Source: Labia minor
Lineage: Eukaryota; Arthropoda; Insecta; Dermaptera; Spongiphoridae
DNA length: 64,000 bases
Direction: 5' to 3'
Assembly (NCBI GenBank): GCA_963082975.1
Contig: OY720344.1
Location: 70,708,546-70,772,545, forward strand
In this document: one piece after another, positions 1-11,086 of the stretch
Position numbering within the stretch: position 1 is the first letter of the stretch
Layout of the letters: each line of letters opens with the position of its first letter
Notes under the pieces: model-generated
The model's input: only the letters and a program-made list of their open reading frames with translations
Told to the model about the DNA's origin: nothing
The model's database searches: none
Made by a program: the position numbers and the translations under genes

Positions 1-855
1 CCATATCTGTAATTGTACATCCTTCCTTTTTATTTCTTTTGATTTTTATAATTTTCCAAAATTCCTCATTATCTTTGCAATTGCTTATCCTTTTCCACAT
101 TTCCTCATTTTCTTTTTTCTTGATTTCTTTATATAGCCTTCTAAGTTTACGTTTTTCATTTATATACTCTTCTCTGTATCTATTTCCACTCTGGTTTTTA
201 TACTTTTTTAGGTAACGCCAAACAATCTTTTTTTGTAATCTAATTTTACCGTTTTGTTTATTTTTGTTCCTTATTATCATTTTTGATTCATTTGCTGCAA
301 TCTCCCATATTTTTACTAAACTTTCATAAATTCCTTCTAACTTTTTTTTCTCCATCAGTTTTTTTTCTTCTTTTTTCAGAACTTGCTCAAATTTTTTTTG
401 TTTTTTTCAAACCATCTCCATTTTTTATTTATCTTCACATTGTTTAAACCCCTATTTACGTCAAATTTTGCTTTTAATTCCAACACTAATGGCATATGGT
501 CAGATTCTATTCTATTATGTATTTGAAATTCTTCCATAATCTCTTGTTCTCCTCCTTCAATGACATAATCTACTACTGACGATCCTCTGCCCCCACAAAA
601 GTATACTTTCCTGTATTCTCACTTTTTTCATTTAGAATTTTTAGTCCCTGTCTCTGGCATAGTTCTATTAGTTCCTTTCCTTCCGAGTTTATTGATTCAT
701 CCACCGAAAATCTTTTGTCCTCATAACCATCCAACTTGCCTGTCATTGCATTTAGATCTCCTACCATGATTAGTCCGTATCTCCTTGCCAGCCAGTTTTC
801 TATATCATTCTCACAAAGTCTTTTTACCTCTTTAATTCCCACATTATTATACAGA
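1..855 (-). pseudogene. LINE endonuclease domain remnant, inverted 5' segment
   Basis: The minus strand over 573-855 encodes an APE-type endonuclease stretch with the signature VGDLNAMTG. Past a frame break near 573 it continues with a SDHMPLVLEL-like block (about 470-520), the conserved final His motif of this endonuclease class. Below about 420 the frame decays into a lysine-rich linker with several stops. In an intact LINE this enzyme nicks the target DNA. The segment is inverted relative to the reverse transcriptase part that follows on the plus strand. Confidence 0.75.
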
Positions 856-1971
856 GAATGATCTAGAGATAAATATAAACAAGACAAAATATATGATATT
901 TGGGAATAGAGGAAGAAGGAAAAAATATCCCAAATTATGCCTAAATGAAAAGGAAATAGAAGAAGTAAAAAACTTTAGATACCTTGGGATAGTGTTTTCA
1001 AATATAGGCTCTTTGAATATGCACGTAAAGACACAAGCAGCTAGAGCTACAGTTCTGGTAAATAAGCTAGGGGCAATTATGAGAGATTGTGGTTCAGCAG
1101 AGAAGAAACTGTTGGCCTTCAACTCTATAGTGAGTTCAACCATGACATATGGAGCTGAGATCACGGGATTGAGGGAAAACAAACAACTAGAGGTAGTTCA
1201 GGCCAGATATATAAAAATAAGTTTCGGCCTTGAAAAAATACTCCACATTATATCTGGCAGAGCGAACTGGGCCAGAACAGCATTTGGCTTCTACAAGTTA
1301 AAAAAGTACTAGAATATGTACTAAGAGTAAACTCATTGGAAGAACATAGATGGCCAAAGATATGCCTGAGGGAAATATTAAGAGGAATAAAAAATAATGA
1401 GGCGACACAATGGGGGAATCATCTAAAAAATTTGTGTGACAAGATGGGGAGTGGAGAAATTTTATTAGGAATAATGTGTGAATGTGATATGACGACCATC
1501 AGACGGGCTGCGGAGAATGGTTTTCAAAAGCTAATGGAACAAGAAGTTCAAGAGCGTTGGAGAAGAATCGACAAATCGTCCTACTCCAAAGAATACAAAC
1601 TCCTAAAGAAAACAGCATTGAGAGAAGAATACTGGTTTGAAACTGATAGAAGGTGGAGCAGAAGAGTTGCATGGGGAAGAATGAGAATGGGAAATGGGAT
1701 AAAAGGATTGAAAGATTGGTATGAATGTGAGTCTTGCAGATTGTGTGGATGGGAAATAGAAAATTTGGAGCATGTGATGAGCTGTGAGAGAGTGAGAAGT
1801 AAAGTGAGTGAAAATTTGAGAGAGTGGAGAGAAAATTGTGGACAGAATGTGAATTGGTTGAAAATGTTGACAGAGAGCATAAATGAGAAGATGTGTGAAT
1901 GGTGGTGTGTGTGGGAGGGGGAAATAAAGAAAGAAGAGAGCAAGAAGTCAAAAAAGACGGAAGAGATTTGA
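856..1971 (+). pseudogene. LINE reverse transcriptase C-terminus and zinc-knuckle region
   Basis: The plus strand from about 854 reads ENDLEININKTKYMIFG and then NFRYLGIVFS, typical late reverse-transcriptase blocks (thumb side). The frame ends at 1312 and resumes in another frame at 1336-1971. That second part ends with a Cys-Cys-His-Cys motif (CRLCGWEIENLEHVMSC), the C-terminal zinc knuckle common in R1/Jockey-like LINEs. The frameshift between 1312 and 1336 and the missing catalytic YADD region show it is non-functional. Confidence 0.8.
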
Positions 1972-2127
1972 AAATAAAATCTGTATGTAAATAGTATTTG
2001 TAAATTATGTGAATAAATTTGTAGCCCTAAACCCCAAAACGGGGAAGGGTGGAATCGATAATAAATAAATAAATAAAAAAATAAATAAATAAATAAATAT
2101 ATATTGAGAAAAAGTAACAGGAAGGGT

Positions 2128-2215
2128 GTAGTGTGTAGTGTTCCACCAGGACAACGCCAGACCACACACTTCTAGATGGAAACAGATTATCGAACAAAAC
2201 GGCGCATATATGAAT
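2128..2215 (+). pseudogene. Mariner transposase fragment, internally deleted
   Basis: The plus frame reads VFHQDNARPHTS, the second catalytic Asp motif of mariner transposases. It is followed at once by RWKQIIEQNGAYMN and a stop, which resembles the extreme C-terminus of the same protein. The stretch normally between them, with the third catalytic Asp, is gone. No terminal inverted repeats were recognised. Confidence 0.65.
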
Positions 2216-2352
2216 TAAATGCGATCACTGTAACACTTTTTATAAAGTATTGAATAAAGAGCAAAAAAGAGGAAGGGAGATATTTGACAACCTTTTATAA
2301 ACAAAACATAATTATTATAACTGTTCTCTCTCAGATGTTACATCATCCCTAT

Positions 2353-2850
2353 TTATAAAGGAATTGCACACAAAATACATTGAAAATTTCGAATTGTGAA
2401 ATTTGTTCGGCGATAGGTCAGAATATTTTTATAAATAGAAAATGACCTCTCAAGATCACAAGATGTGAGAGGTGCAAATTTCAGAGCCATAATTTCACTA
2501 TGTTTCAGTTTATTTGTGACTAAGTTGTTTGGCTCAATATTTAAACCACTTAGTATATCGCATGATTGTCTCATAAAAACTAAACCCATATTATTCTTAA
2601 ACACTTTGGAAATCTTTGTTTGAACTATATCGGCGCGGGGACCGACAGTTTTCTCAATATTTTTTCCACACCATCTAAGAGTAAAGTGAATCGTGTAATC
2701 TTAATTTGGGATCTTCAAGTTCTTTTAACTTAGTGGCGATGAACCCGAAGTTAGAAGAAACACAAATCAAATCAATGGGTAGCTGAGAATTTAGTATCAA
2801 CTTGCGAGCTTTTTGTACAGAAAGAGCATCTTAATTAATTAACAATAAAA
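2353..2850 (-). pseudogene. hAT transposase C-terminal (dimerisation) fragment
   Basis: Minus-strand ORF 2353-2604 contains KFAPLTSCDLERSFSIYKNI and NFTIRNFQ, the hAT-family C-terminal dimerisation signature. Upstream on the same strand (2605-2850), in a broken frame, comes a stretch like SNFGFIATKLKELED, which precedes this domain in related insect transposase-like proteins. At least three stops separate the pieces. No terminal repeats or catalytic residues were seen. Likely a decayed fragment. Confidence 0.6.
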
Positions 2851-2984
2851 AAAATAATGTTCAATTTTAGATAGTCAAGACTTAAGTTATTTTTTGCCCA
2901 GAGTATCAGAACTTTTATAAATTAAAGAAATAATAAAAGGTTGCCTTATACTTGTAAAATAAAATTTTATTATATAAAGAGATT

Positions 2985-3056
2985 ATACTGTAGTTTTGAG
3001 GACTTTGTCTTATAGACTGATGAAGAGAATAAATTCCTCTAAACTATAGTCCCTTA
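2985..3056 (+). ncRNA. Hammerhead-ribozyme-like core (degenerate candidate)
   Basis: At 3018 there is an exact CTGATGA, followed by a short AGAG/CTCT stem and then AAAC, upstream of ACTATAGTCC. A flanking arm at about 2988-3002 (ACTGTAGTTTTGAGG) is largely complementary to CCTCTAAACTATAGT at about 3034-3048. The expected GAAA is TAAA, so a key G is lost and activity is unlikely. Such cores occur in Penelope-like elements and retrozymes. The call rests on motif order only. Confidence 0.25.
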
Positions 3057-3299
3057 ATATAAAATATAAAACAAAAATATATTGTTTGTAAATCGTAATA
3101 AGAGTAATAAAAAATAGAATGTCGATAGAGTTTTTTATTGACACAAGACCAAATCATAGATAAGACCAAATGTATAAACAGGTTTAAACTAAATAATATA
3201 TAATCTGAATATTACAGATTTCAATCTTTTGTGTTAATGGCTGGGCTGGTTCCCAAACTTTACTGCTGTCTGGTGTTGAATCATATCAACTATATAAAT

Positions 3300-3662
3300 T
3301 TTTGTCGGATAATCTGGACCTTGATGGAGAATGAATGAACCCCGCAAATGAAAACAATCTTTTAACCGGGGATGAAGAACAAAGATGTAATCTTATGATT
3401 AAAATTAAATCTTATAAATAATTCTTTTATTAAAGGATAATTGTTCAAAGAAGTAAAATGTTTGCTCTTATGATTAAAATAGGATACAATTTCTAAGTCC
3501 ATCTTTGAGTCCATTTTATCTTCTGGCGAGCTTAATAAAACAAGAAAGTTGTCTTCCTCATCAATATTAGATGAAGAGTTGTCATTATTATTCATACATT
3601 CTTTAAATTGTTTTGAGGTATTTATACATAAATTATAAATTCTTTTTTTCACTTTCAGGTGT
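3300..3662 (-). pseudogene. Second hAT transposase fragment
   Basis: Minus-strand ORF 3362-3652 reads EIVSYFNHKSKHFTSL...YPLIKELFIRFN, which matches the region just before the ERLFS motif of hAT dimerisation domains. The frame ends in a stop where ERLFS would be expected. Spacing and sequence differ from the 2353-2850 fragment, so it is probably another hAT family. A TTTCAG lies just upstream at 3654-3659 on this strand; it could be a splice acceptor, but no partner exon was found. Confidence 0.45.
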
Positions 3663-3802
3663 ATTTGTTAACCATCTTAATTTAAAAGTTTTATTTGACA
3701 TCTACATAATTTGTACATCTGCCCAAAGGCAATAATACATGATATAGTTCAATTAGAACAAAGAAAAACAAAACAAAATAAAATAAAATAATTCAAACCA
3801 GA

Positions 3803-4240
3803 TTATATTAAGTGGGGGAAGATAGGGAAAAGGAATAATTGGAGGGATATTAAACAAAACAAGGAGGGAAAAGGTATGTCACTGATCAAGATTTGAATCC
3901 GCAAGCAGCCCGCAATTTCACGTCTGGGCACCAACGTCAGGTTTGTTTTGTCTTGCCATACGCTTTGTCTTTTTAGTCGTCTCAATTGTCCTTGTAGTTG
4001 TATAGCTTTAGGATTGGGATGGTTAAGAAGTCTGTTGTTGTAGCGAAGGGTGTAAATTTTTATTACATTGTCTATCGTATCCATCTCGAGGTGCCTATGA
4101 ATCAGTCTGTTAGGGACATACCAAGGAGCACTTGTAATTAGCCTTGGGACTTTATTTTGAAACCGCTGAATTTGGTCACTATTGGAATTTGAAAGTTGGA
4201 TGTAAACATGTAGCCAAAATACTTCAGGGGATAATTGAAA
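3803..4240 (-). pseudogene. Jockey-type LINE C-terminal fragment
   Basis: The minus strand reads DQIQRFQNKVPRLITSAPWY, then VPNRLIHRHLEMDTID and YTLRYNNRLLNHPNP. This is the highly recognisable end of Jockey-clade reverse transcriptase proteins. The frame is open through the ORF 3803-4084 and continues upstream to about 4225. No polymerase or endonuclease domain is present, so it is a 5'-truncated copy. Confidence 0.75.
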
Positions 4241-5158
4241 AAATAGTTGAAATCTTCTTTCAAATCTTTAGCGAAAAAAGGGTACTGGGTAACTTAAAGA
4301 GCATTGTAAAATATCTGTAATTATTTATATGTAACTGATTCACGCCCACCCTTGCTTATAGGAAAATGTTTAGTACGATTTTGTGTGTATTTCTCGTACA
4401 ATTATTGCAATAAAAATATACCAGGACCAAAAAAAATTTAAACTTATCCAAGAATATACATTAGTATTTTTGTTCAAATTTTATTTTATAGATAAAAACG
4501 TGAACAGAAAAGCAACATACATTCTCTTTTATATTCTTATCATTTATTGATTTATTTTAGATTATTTTCTTTGAAAAATATGAAATAAAAAAATATTAAT
4601 TTATAATTATTAGAAAAGAATCGATTCTTTTTTCATTAATTTTTTGGCATAAAATTAAATTTCCAAGGTGTTTTGGATGTCACCCACTTCTTCGTAAAAA
4701 TAAAGAACCAATTTATTTAAATTTCAACTTTAAAAGAAAAATAAATATTAATAAATCATATAAATGGATATTTATTTTTTTTAAATATTATTTTATTTTT
4801 AAAATTAAATGATTGTTTAGAATCAAAAAAGGAATTTACTGGTAAAGTTTTATCAAAATTCATCATACATACGTTAAACTGAACAATTACCAAAAAATTT
4901 AAAATGCTCTTCTCATGTATGAATTAAAATAAGGATTTTTATAAAGTTTTTATTATATTTACAATTATAGACTAGTAAAAGACTTGTATAAAAAAATAAT
5001 AAATAAACTAACATATGATTAATAAAATGATATGATTCTTAAATGTAATAGATAATTAGTAATAATGAATTTATTAATGGACCAAATAAAATAGATAATA
5101 TAAATACTAAGTTAAATAAATCAGGTTTTTATTGATTTAAACTATAATTTGAGCTATA

Positions 5159-5160
<2 letters not shown>

Positions 5161-5194
<34 letters not shown>
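5161..5194. repeat. (TA)n microsatellite
   Basis: A run of about 17 TA units just downstream of the zinc-finger gene's stop. Copy 2 has a shortened, interrupted version at about 33030-33052. Confidence 0.9.
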
Positions 5195-5197
<3 letters not shown>

Positions 5198-5231
5198 AAG
5201 AAAATCTTGTTTTCATTATTAAACCTGTTTT

Positions 5232-6430
5232 TCAAACATTATGTATTATTAAATGTTTTTTTAAAGTTGATTTCCGATTAAATTTCTTTTCACAATAATT
5301 ACATTCAAAAGGTTTTTCTCCTGTATGAATTACTAAATGTGTTTTTAAAGTTGATTTCTGATTAAATTTCTTTTCACAATAATTACATTCAAAAGGTTTT
5401 TCTCCTGTATGAATTAATAAATGTTTATCTAAAATTGATTTCTGATTAAATTTCTTATTACAATAAACACATTCAAAACGTTTTTCTCCTGTATGAATTA
5501 CTAAATGTGTTTTTAAAGTTGATTTCATATTAAATTTCTTTTCACAATAATTACATTCAAAAGGTTTTTCTCCTGTATGAATTAATAAATGTTGATCTAA
5601 ATGTGATTTTTGTTTAAATTTCTTTTTACAATAATTACAATCAAAAGGTTTGTCTCCTTTATGAATTAATAAATGTGTATTTAAAGTTGATTTCCATTTA
5701 AATTTCTTTTTACAATAATTACATTCAAAAGGTTTTTCTCCTGTATGAATTACTAAATGATTTTTTAAAGTTGATTTCAGTTTAAATTTCTTTTCACAAT
5801 AATTACACTCAAAAGGTGTTTCTCCTGTATGATTTAATAAATGTTGATCTAAAGATGATTTCTTATTAAATTTCTTTTCGCAATAATTACATTCAAAAGG
5901 TTTTTCTCCTGTATGAATTAATAAATGTTGATCTAAAGTTGATTTCTGATTAAATTTCTTTTTACAATAATTACATTCAAAAGGTTTTTCATCTGTATGA
6001 GTTAATAAATGTCTAATTAAAATAGATTTTTGATTAAATTTTTTCTTACAATAGTTACATTCATAAGGTTTTTCTCCTGTATGAATTACTAAATGTTGAT
6101 CTAAATGTGATTTCCAATTAAATTTCTTTTTACAATAATTACATTCAAAAGGTTTTTCTCCTGTATAAATTAATAGATGTTGATCTAATTTCGATTTCTG
6201 ATTTAATTTCCTTTTATAATAATTATATGGAAAACGCTTTTCTTTTGTATGGATTGAATCAGTTTCTTCTTCAAATTTTTCGTCTAAATATTTCTCTTTA
6301 TCCTTTTTTAGTATTACATCATTTTTGAAAATTGCAAATATTTTTTTATGAATACATTTTTTTAGGTGTTTAGATAAAAATTCATCACTTATAAAATTCA
6401 TATGACAATATATACAAGAATATAGAGGAC
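5232..6430 (-). CDS. C2H2 zinc-finger protein, 3'-terminal exon, copy 1 (11 intact fingers)
   Basis: A tandem C2H2 array, probably a nuclear DNA-binding protein. From the Met at 6401 the frame gives 389 residues: a charged N-terminal part, one decayed finger whose Cys pair is replaced by Tyr (FPYNYY), then 11 intact fingers of 28 residues joined by TGEKP-type linkers, ending IHNV and a stop. Fingers differ mostly at helix positions -1, 3, 5 and 6, which contact DNA. The reading frame continues upstream of that Met to a splice acceptor (TTTTTTTAG at 6431-6439). It adds CIYC which, with HLKKC downstream, forms a C2HC finger, so the Met is probably internal and 6430 is the start of this exon. 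Upstream exons were not found. No effector domain (KRAB, ZAD, BTB) is visible. Paralogue at 33426-34960. Confidence 0.8.
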
Positions 6431-7684
6431 CTAAAAAAAGAATTGTTTTCGTTATTTTAAATCATTACATTTTTATATATCTAACTTATTTATAATTCAA
6501 TTTAAGGAATAATAAAGAGGCGCAACCAGAAATTTTTAATGGGGGGGTGTACATTACAAAAAAAATATTTCATATGTATATTTATTTTTATAAAGGTTTA
6601 GGGAAATTTTGCAATTATCACCAATTAAAAAAAATTGTGTTATATTTAATGTATATAATATATATTTAAATTCAAATTGTATATAATTACGCTATCTGGG
6701 CAAAGCAATCACAGGTGAACGTCGAGTCCTCTTGTGATCATAAGTCATACTTCAACTGTCAAAACATGGCCACCCACCCCTAATTTATATGCAAATTTTA
6801 ATAATTTTTATCTCGTAAACTCTGAGCAAGCACCAAAAAATTCAAAAGAAAAATTTATCAAAATAATAAAAGGTACGCACTGTTATTTTTTATGCAATTT
6901 CTTGAGGGAAGGGCCAAATGATATTACCAAAAAAATCATTTTAGTGACAATTAACCAAACTTGAGATGAAAATAAAGAAATAAATATTACCTATATATAT
7001 TGGATATTTTCTGTCTTCTTGCGAATAAAGATCCATTTTTACTTGATTATTATATTATCAATTATAAAATTTATTGTAGGTAGTAAGTAAAATAAACGTT
7101 CTTAATTTTGATTTTGATTTTTAATCAAAATAACAACCAAATATTCATCTTCAAGATAGCAACGATCAGGGGGTGGGGGTTGGGGTCACTTAAATGTGGG
7201 AATTGAAACCGAAATTTAGTTAGATATTATTTTCCTGCTAGCGCTGCAGGCGCCCGACAGATCGCATTACGGATGGTCTGTGGCACTTCATTTTAAATTA
7301 AAAGTGATGGTCTGTGATTAACATGGCTGGCCTGTGCTATAATCATTTTAATATTAATTATCAACAAAATAGTTTTTAATGTAGTGAAGTAGATTCCGCC
7401 CTGGAAGGGTACCCCAGAATGTACATCAATATGGCATGTTTTGTGAAAAATTAAGTGGAAAATTAAATACAATGTGTAACAAATCAATATTTAAATAAAA
7501 TAAATAATTAAAAAAAAATTAATTTAAAGTGTTTTATTTATAAATCCACTTAAAACTAGAAAATAATTTTTCTTTTAGCCTTAATAAGTATATTTTTCTT
7601 CATGATGGGGTTGTACAATGGTCCGCCTAATTAGCACTTTAACAACAATGGTCGAGATACTTTGAATAAAGAGACTAATTAAAA

Positions 7685-7995
7685 TGAATTAGTTAATTAA
7701 TTTTCAGTATATCTTTTATAGTTTTTCATATGATTAAAAATTGCATAAAACTGCTATAGAATTTCAGCTTTGTTGAATCACTGAAAGTACCCGAATTAAT
7801 TTTTTAGCACGTTGACTGACAATCACGCGCCAGCTCGTGACGTGGTCCCATCAACAAACAGCCAAACTCGCGCTAGTTTAATAAATATTATTTATTAATT
7901 TTAATTTATAATTTAATTTAAATATAATATATGTCTTAATTAATCCAATTGGAATTTGCATGATAGCCGAGCGGAGACACCCCACATTTTTTTCA
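7685..7995 (+). mobile_element. Helentron/DINE-like element, subfamily C, 3' part
   Basis: A repeat also present at 22210-22510 and, through the duplication, at about 36230-36520. It includes CAATCACGCGCCAGCTCGTG and ends TTGCATGATAGCCGAGCGG followed by AGACACCCCAC. The interior aligns with the 3' half of the subfamily B element at 24410-25013. The 5' end is not in the window. It is non-coding. Confidence 0.6.
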
Positions 7996-8302
7996 TTTAT
8001 AAATTAACTCAAATGTACGTTTGATAAACTTAGATGATTAAAAATGCATTGGATTAATTATTCTTGGTTAATCAATTATTAATTAATTTCTTGTGATCTT
8101 TATAAATAGTATCTTTATGGAAATAGAAATTATTATTTTTTTATTTATTTTTATTTTTATATTTATTTCGTTCTCGCTAAGAACAATTAGTATGTGTTTC
8201 TCTCGTTTCAAATATTTACATTGAAGGAAATTTTTAATCCATAAATATTAAATATTAACAAGAACATTATTCGTTTATTTTATTTATGTAAATTACATAA
8301 AA

Positions 8303-8996
8303 TCAGCTGGTCAAATTTCATAGTTATAGCTTCAGTAGATCCTGAAATATGACCCTGTGAAAATAGCTTATTTTGGCACTGATTCACTGATTGGTCAACA
8401 AAATTATTAAGGTATTTCCAATTGTCCTAGTGCTATGAAATTTGGCATACAGGTCGTGTGTTATATGTAGGTTATCAAAAACTTAAGAAATTTAAGAAAT
8501 CGGTCAAGCTTGAGTTATAATCGAATATCAATGCGATTTTTATGAATTCGAGGATTTTGTCAGAAACTAATCAAGCTAGGACTTGGAAATTTGGTACACC
8601 GTTATTATTCACAGTTTGTAGATTTCTATCAAAATTTCGTCTAAATCGGTTAACCGGAAGTGGTACTTTACCTACACTGGTTGCGTTTACCTTTCAAGTA
8701 AAGTACTAGTTTGCTTCGAGATATTTGCTTCAGATTTTGTATATGTAGATTTAAAAATATGAAAAAAATTGGGATACCAAATTTCATCATGATCTGACTA
8801 CCGGAAGTGACATTTTACCTATACAAGTAGCGTTAGGTGTAGATTATATAAATATATATAATAGTGTTATACCATTTTACTTTATAATTTAAATTAATTA
8901 GTTTGTTTATTTTTATTGTTGTTAAAACATAATAATAATAACCTAATTACCTATTTATATGCAGGAAAGTCTAGGGGAGGACACTCCCGACTTTTT
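8303..8996 (+). mobile_element. Helentron/DINE-like element, subfamily A, partial
   Basis: 8565-8832 matches 36730-37000. 8953-8990 (TATATGCAGGAAAGTCTAGG then GGAGGACACTCCC) matches the 3' end of the complete A element at 36521-37740. The 5' terminal sequence is missing. This copy shows the uninterrupted state of the place where a D-type element sits in the other copy (about 37010). Non-coding. Confidence 0.65.
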
Positions 8997-9546
8997 AATA
9001 CAAAGTTTATTTATTTCATATTTTAAAATAATTGATAGTGATGCGATAATTTTAATTTTTTTATTAAAAGAACTAAATATTATTCATTATAATTTATAAA
9101 AATAGTACATTTTTTATTATGTTTTACAAATGAACAAAAAAAATTATTAGGGAAAATAAAAAACGCCAAATACACAGGTAAGCTAGAATAATAATAATTT
9201 TCTTATATGATCAAATACAATATATTATAATCAGGGACGTTCTTCTCCCTTAGTGTGTGTTTCTAAGGTATGTTTTAATACGCTTCAAGGGATTAATTAA
9301 TTATTAATAATTAATTATATATATATATATACATATATATTTTATTAATTATTAATTATTATTATTACTATTTCCATTTTAAAGGAATAAATAAAATCAG
9401 TAAGGAATATTCTCCATGGAATTTGAAAATCAATTAACCTATAAAGTATGAATTTAAAATTAATTATAAATAATTAAAATTATTTCAAAGGCGGGCGCGG
9501 CACAAAAAGGAAAAAATAGGTAAGCTTTCTTAAAAAAAAGTGTTGA
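8997..9546. other. AT-rich intergenic stretch, no gene seen
   Basis: No open frame, RNA gene or recognisable transposon end. It contains short ATTAATTATTAATT runs around 9297-9360. Confidence 0.6.
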
Positions 9547-10206
9547 AATCTAATCAAAAACATACCTGTTAAAAAGGAGGCCAAGTTCCTATCGGCTATT
9601 TGTTTGCCTTTAAAAGGGTTCAAATCCATCCCAATGCCAAGTTTAGATGCACTTTAAAATAAATCATAATCATTTTCATCAACAGCCTGATCCACTGGTA
9701 AACATTTGGCATTCCCAAGAATCGCCACCACACCCAGTCCTCCGCCTCCTGCATCCAGGCACGCCACTTTATTCGCGTCAACGGTCCATCTGGCCCAAAT
9801 TCACTTTACTATACACCCAACTTATATGGTATAGTTGTTAAAATACGTAGGTACATGGTTTAAAATATCTAAAATTATAATACTTAGAAATTTGAACTTG
9901 GCAGGTTAATTTATATATATAAATAATAAATATAATTATACAATTAATCTAGTGTTACGTACAGCACGAAAACCTGATGGACCGTGTAGTGCCTGGATGC
10001 AGGAGGCGGAGGACTGGGTGTGGTGGTGATTCTTGGGAATGCCAAATGTTTACCAGTGGATCAGGCTGTTGATGAAAATGATTATGATTGATTTTAAAGT
10101 GCATCTAAACTTGGCATTGGAATGGATATGAACCCTTTTTTAGGAAAACAAATAGCCGATAGGAACTTGGCCTCCTTTTTAACAGGTATGTTTTTGATTA
10201 GATTGA
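9547..10206. repeat. Large inverted repeat with about 216-bp arms
   Basis: 9547-9762 is repeated as its reverse complement at 9990-10206, with few mismatches, around a spacer of about 227 bp. Reading outward, each arm contains an open stretch (KLGIGMD.NPF.GKQIADRN, then LASFLT) that ends AACAG followed by GTATG, like an exon end with a splice donor. The peptide was not recognised. No target duplication was found. It may be a captured exon fragment inside a foldback element. Confidence 0.75.
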
Positions 10207-10373
10207 ATCTACACATCTAGATGAAACGAATAATGTTCTATATAATATACAATATTTAATTGAAAATTTATTAAAATTATAAAATGCTATTTACAAATTT
10301 TGTGATTATCTCACTAATAAACTCATTAAGCAATTTTTCCCATTCAAGTTGCCACGCATTTTTAAACTGCTGA

Positions 10374-10660
10374 TTAGTATGCGCCTGCAGTACCATGCAT
10401 CTCTTGGGCATCTGCAGCGCCGTCTGGCCAAATCCTACTTGCAAAAGTGTGTTTCAAGAGCCTCCATCTCCGTGTCCGGGGTGACCGCCTGATTATAAGA
10501 CTAAGGAAATTCCCTTTTAAATTATGCTTGCTCTGCAACAGTGCGATCTCTTGAGCGCCTGCACAGTTAAAATTGGGTGCATGCAACGCCATCTTTTATT
10601 GTACGCCTAAAAATTAATCAAGGATTCAGCTGGGTGGGCTGAGTCTGATGAGACGATCTG
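10374..10660 (-). repeat. Interspersed repeat shared with 43370-43510
   Basis: The block CAGTGCGATCTCTTGAGCGC and its surroundings (about 10535-10650) recur at about 43397-43510, including AATTGGGTGC and a later CAAGGATTCA. It is more GC-rich than its surroundings and has no convincing coding potential. Possibly a SINE or MITE; its ends could not be fixed. Confidence 0.5.
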
Positions 10661-11086
10661 TTAAAAATAAAGAACCAATTTTTTTAAATTTCAAATTTAA
10701 AAGAAAAATAAATAATAAAAATTGAGAAAAATATTATTAAATCATTTCAATGGATATTTATTTTTTAAAATAAAAATAATTAAATTTTAACATTTAAAAT
10801 TTCAAAACTTTCAATTTTGCAGTTACACTCATTTTCTTCCTTTAAGGTAAATTAATTTTACTTCTTTTCTAATATTTATTTATAATTTTAATTTAATTAT
10901 TTAATATTAATTAAATAATAAAAATCATAACATACTATTTAAGATGTCATTAAATTATTGTTTTATTTCTTTCAATACTCAAAACATTGATAGTTTTTTA
11001 ATTTTTTTTTTGTTTCTATTTTAGTTGAAGATTATTATGTCATTGATATTTTGATAATTTACTTTCATTATCATTTTATTAAAATA
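10661..11086. other. Upstream region of AFG2A
   Basis: AT-rich sequence with no other gene. 10661-10780 resembles the region at 4695-4790 in the segmental duplication (AAAAATAAAGAACCAATTT). The AFG2A promoter and 5' UTR should lie here or just upstream. No clear TATA box or initiator can be singled out. Confidence 0.4.

Larger units (their letters stand above)
1..2102. mobile_element. LINE (non-LTR retrotransposon) copy with inverted 5' part
   Basis: One LINE insertion in two head-to-head parts. Minus-strand reading from about 855 down to position 1 gives an endonuclease domain running into a lysine-rich linker. Plus-strand reading from about 855 gives the C-terminal part of a reverse transcriptase and the element's 3' end, closed by an AATAAATA-type tail at about 2058-2102. 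In the inverted part the endonuclease N-terminal side faces the junction, which is the order left by twin priming. The middle of the reverse transcriptase is missing. The element runs off the left edge of the window, so its true outer end is unseen. Several frames are broken; it is dead. Confidence 0.8.
4380..8313. repeat. Segmental duplication, copy 1
   Basis: This stretch is repeated in the same orientation at about 30998-38063. The shared sequence begins near TTTGTGTATTTCTCG (about 4381 / 31000) and ends at CAGCTGGTCA (about 8304-8313 / 38054-38063). It contains the zinc-finger gene and its flanks. Copy 1 lacks three insertions present in copy 2 (31220-32467, about 33089-33419, 36521-37740) and has four fewer zinc fingers, so it shows the empty-site state for each insertion. 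Identity is very high to the right of the gene and visibly lower to the left. Confidence 0.9.

Noticed and set aside
1499..2165. Long minus-strand ORFs opposite the LINE
   Set aside because: Ser/Leu/Phe-rich shadows of the plus-strand LINE frame, which has clear protein motifs.
5232..6200. Regular 84-bp periodicity that could look like a CRISPR array or satellite
   Set aside because: The period equals 28 codons and every unit encodes a C2H2 finger with linker in one open frame.
6734..6964. 76-codon ORF identical at 35264-35494
   Set aside because: Identity is explained by the segmental duplication; the peptide is low-complexity, lacks any recognised motif, and the surrounding non-coding DNA is equally conserved.
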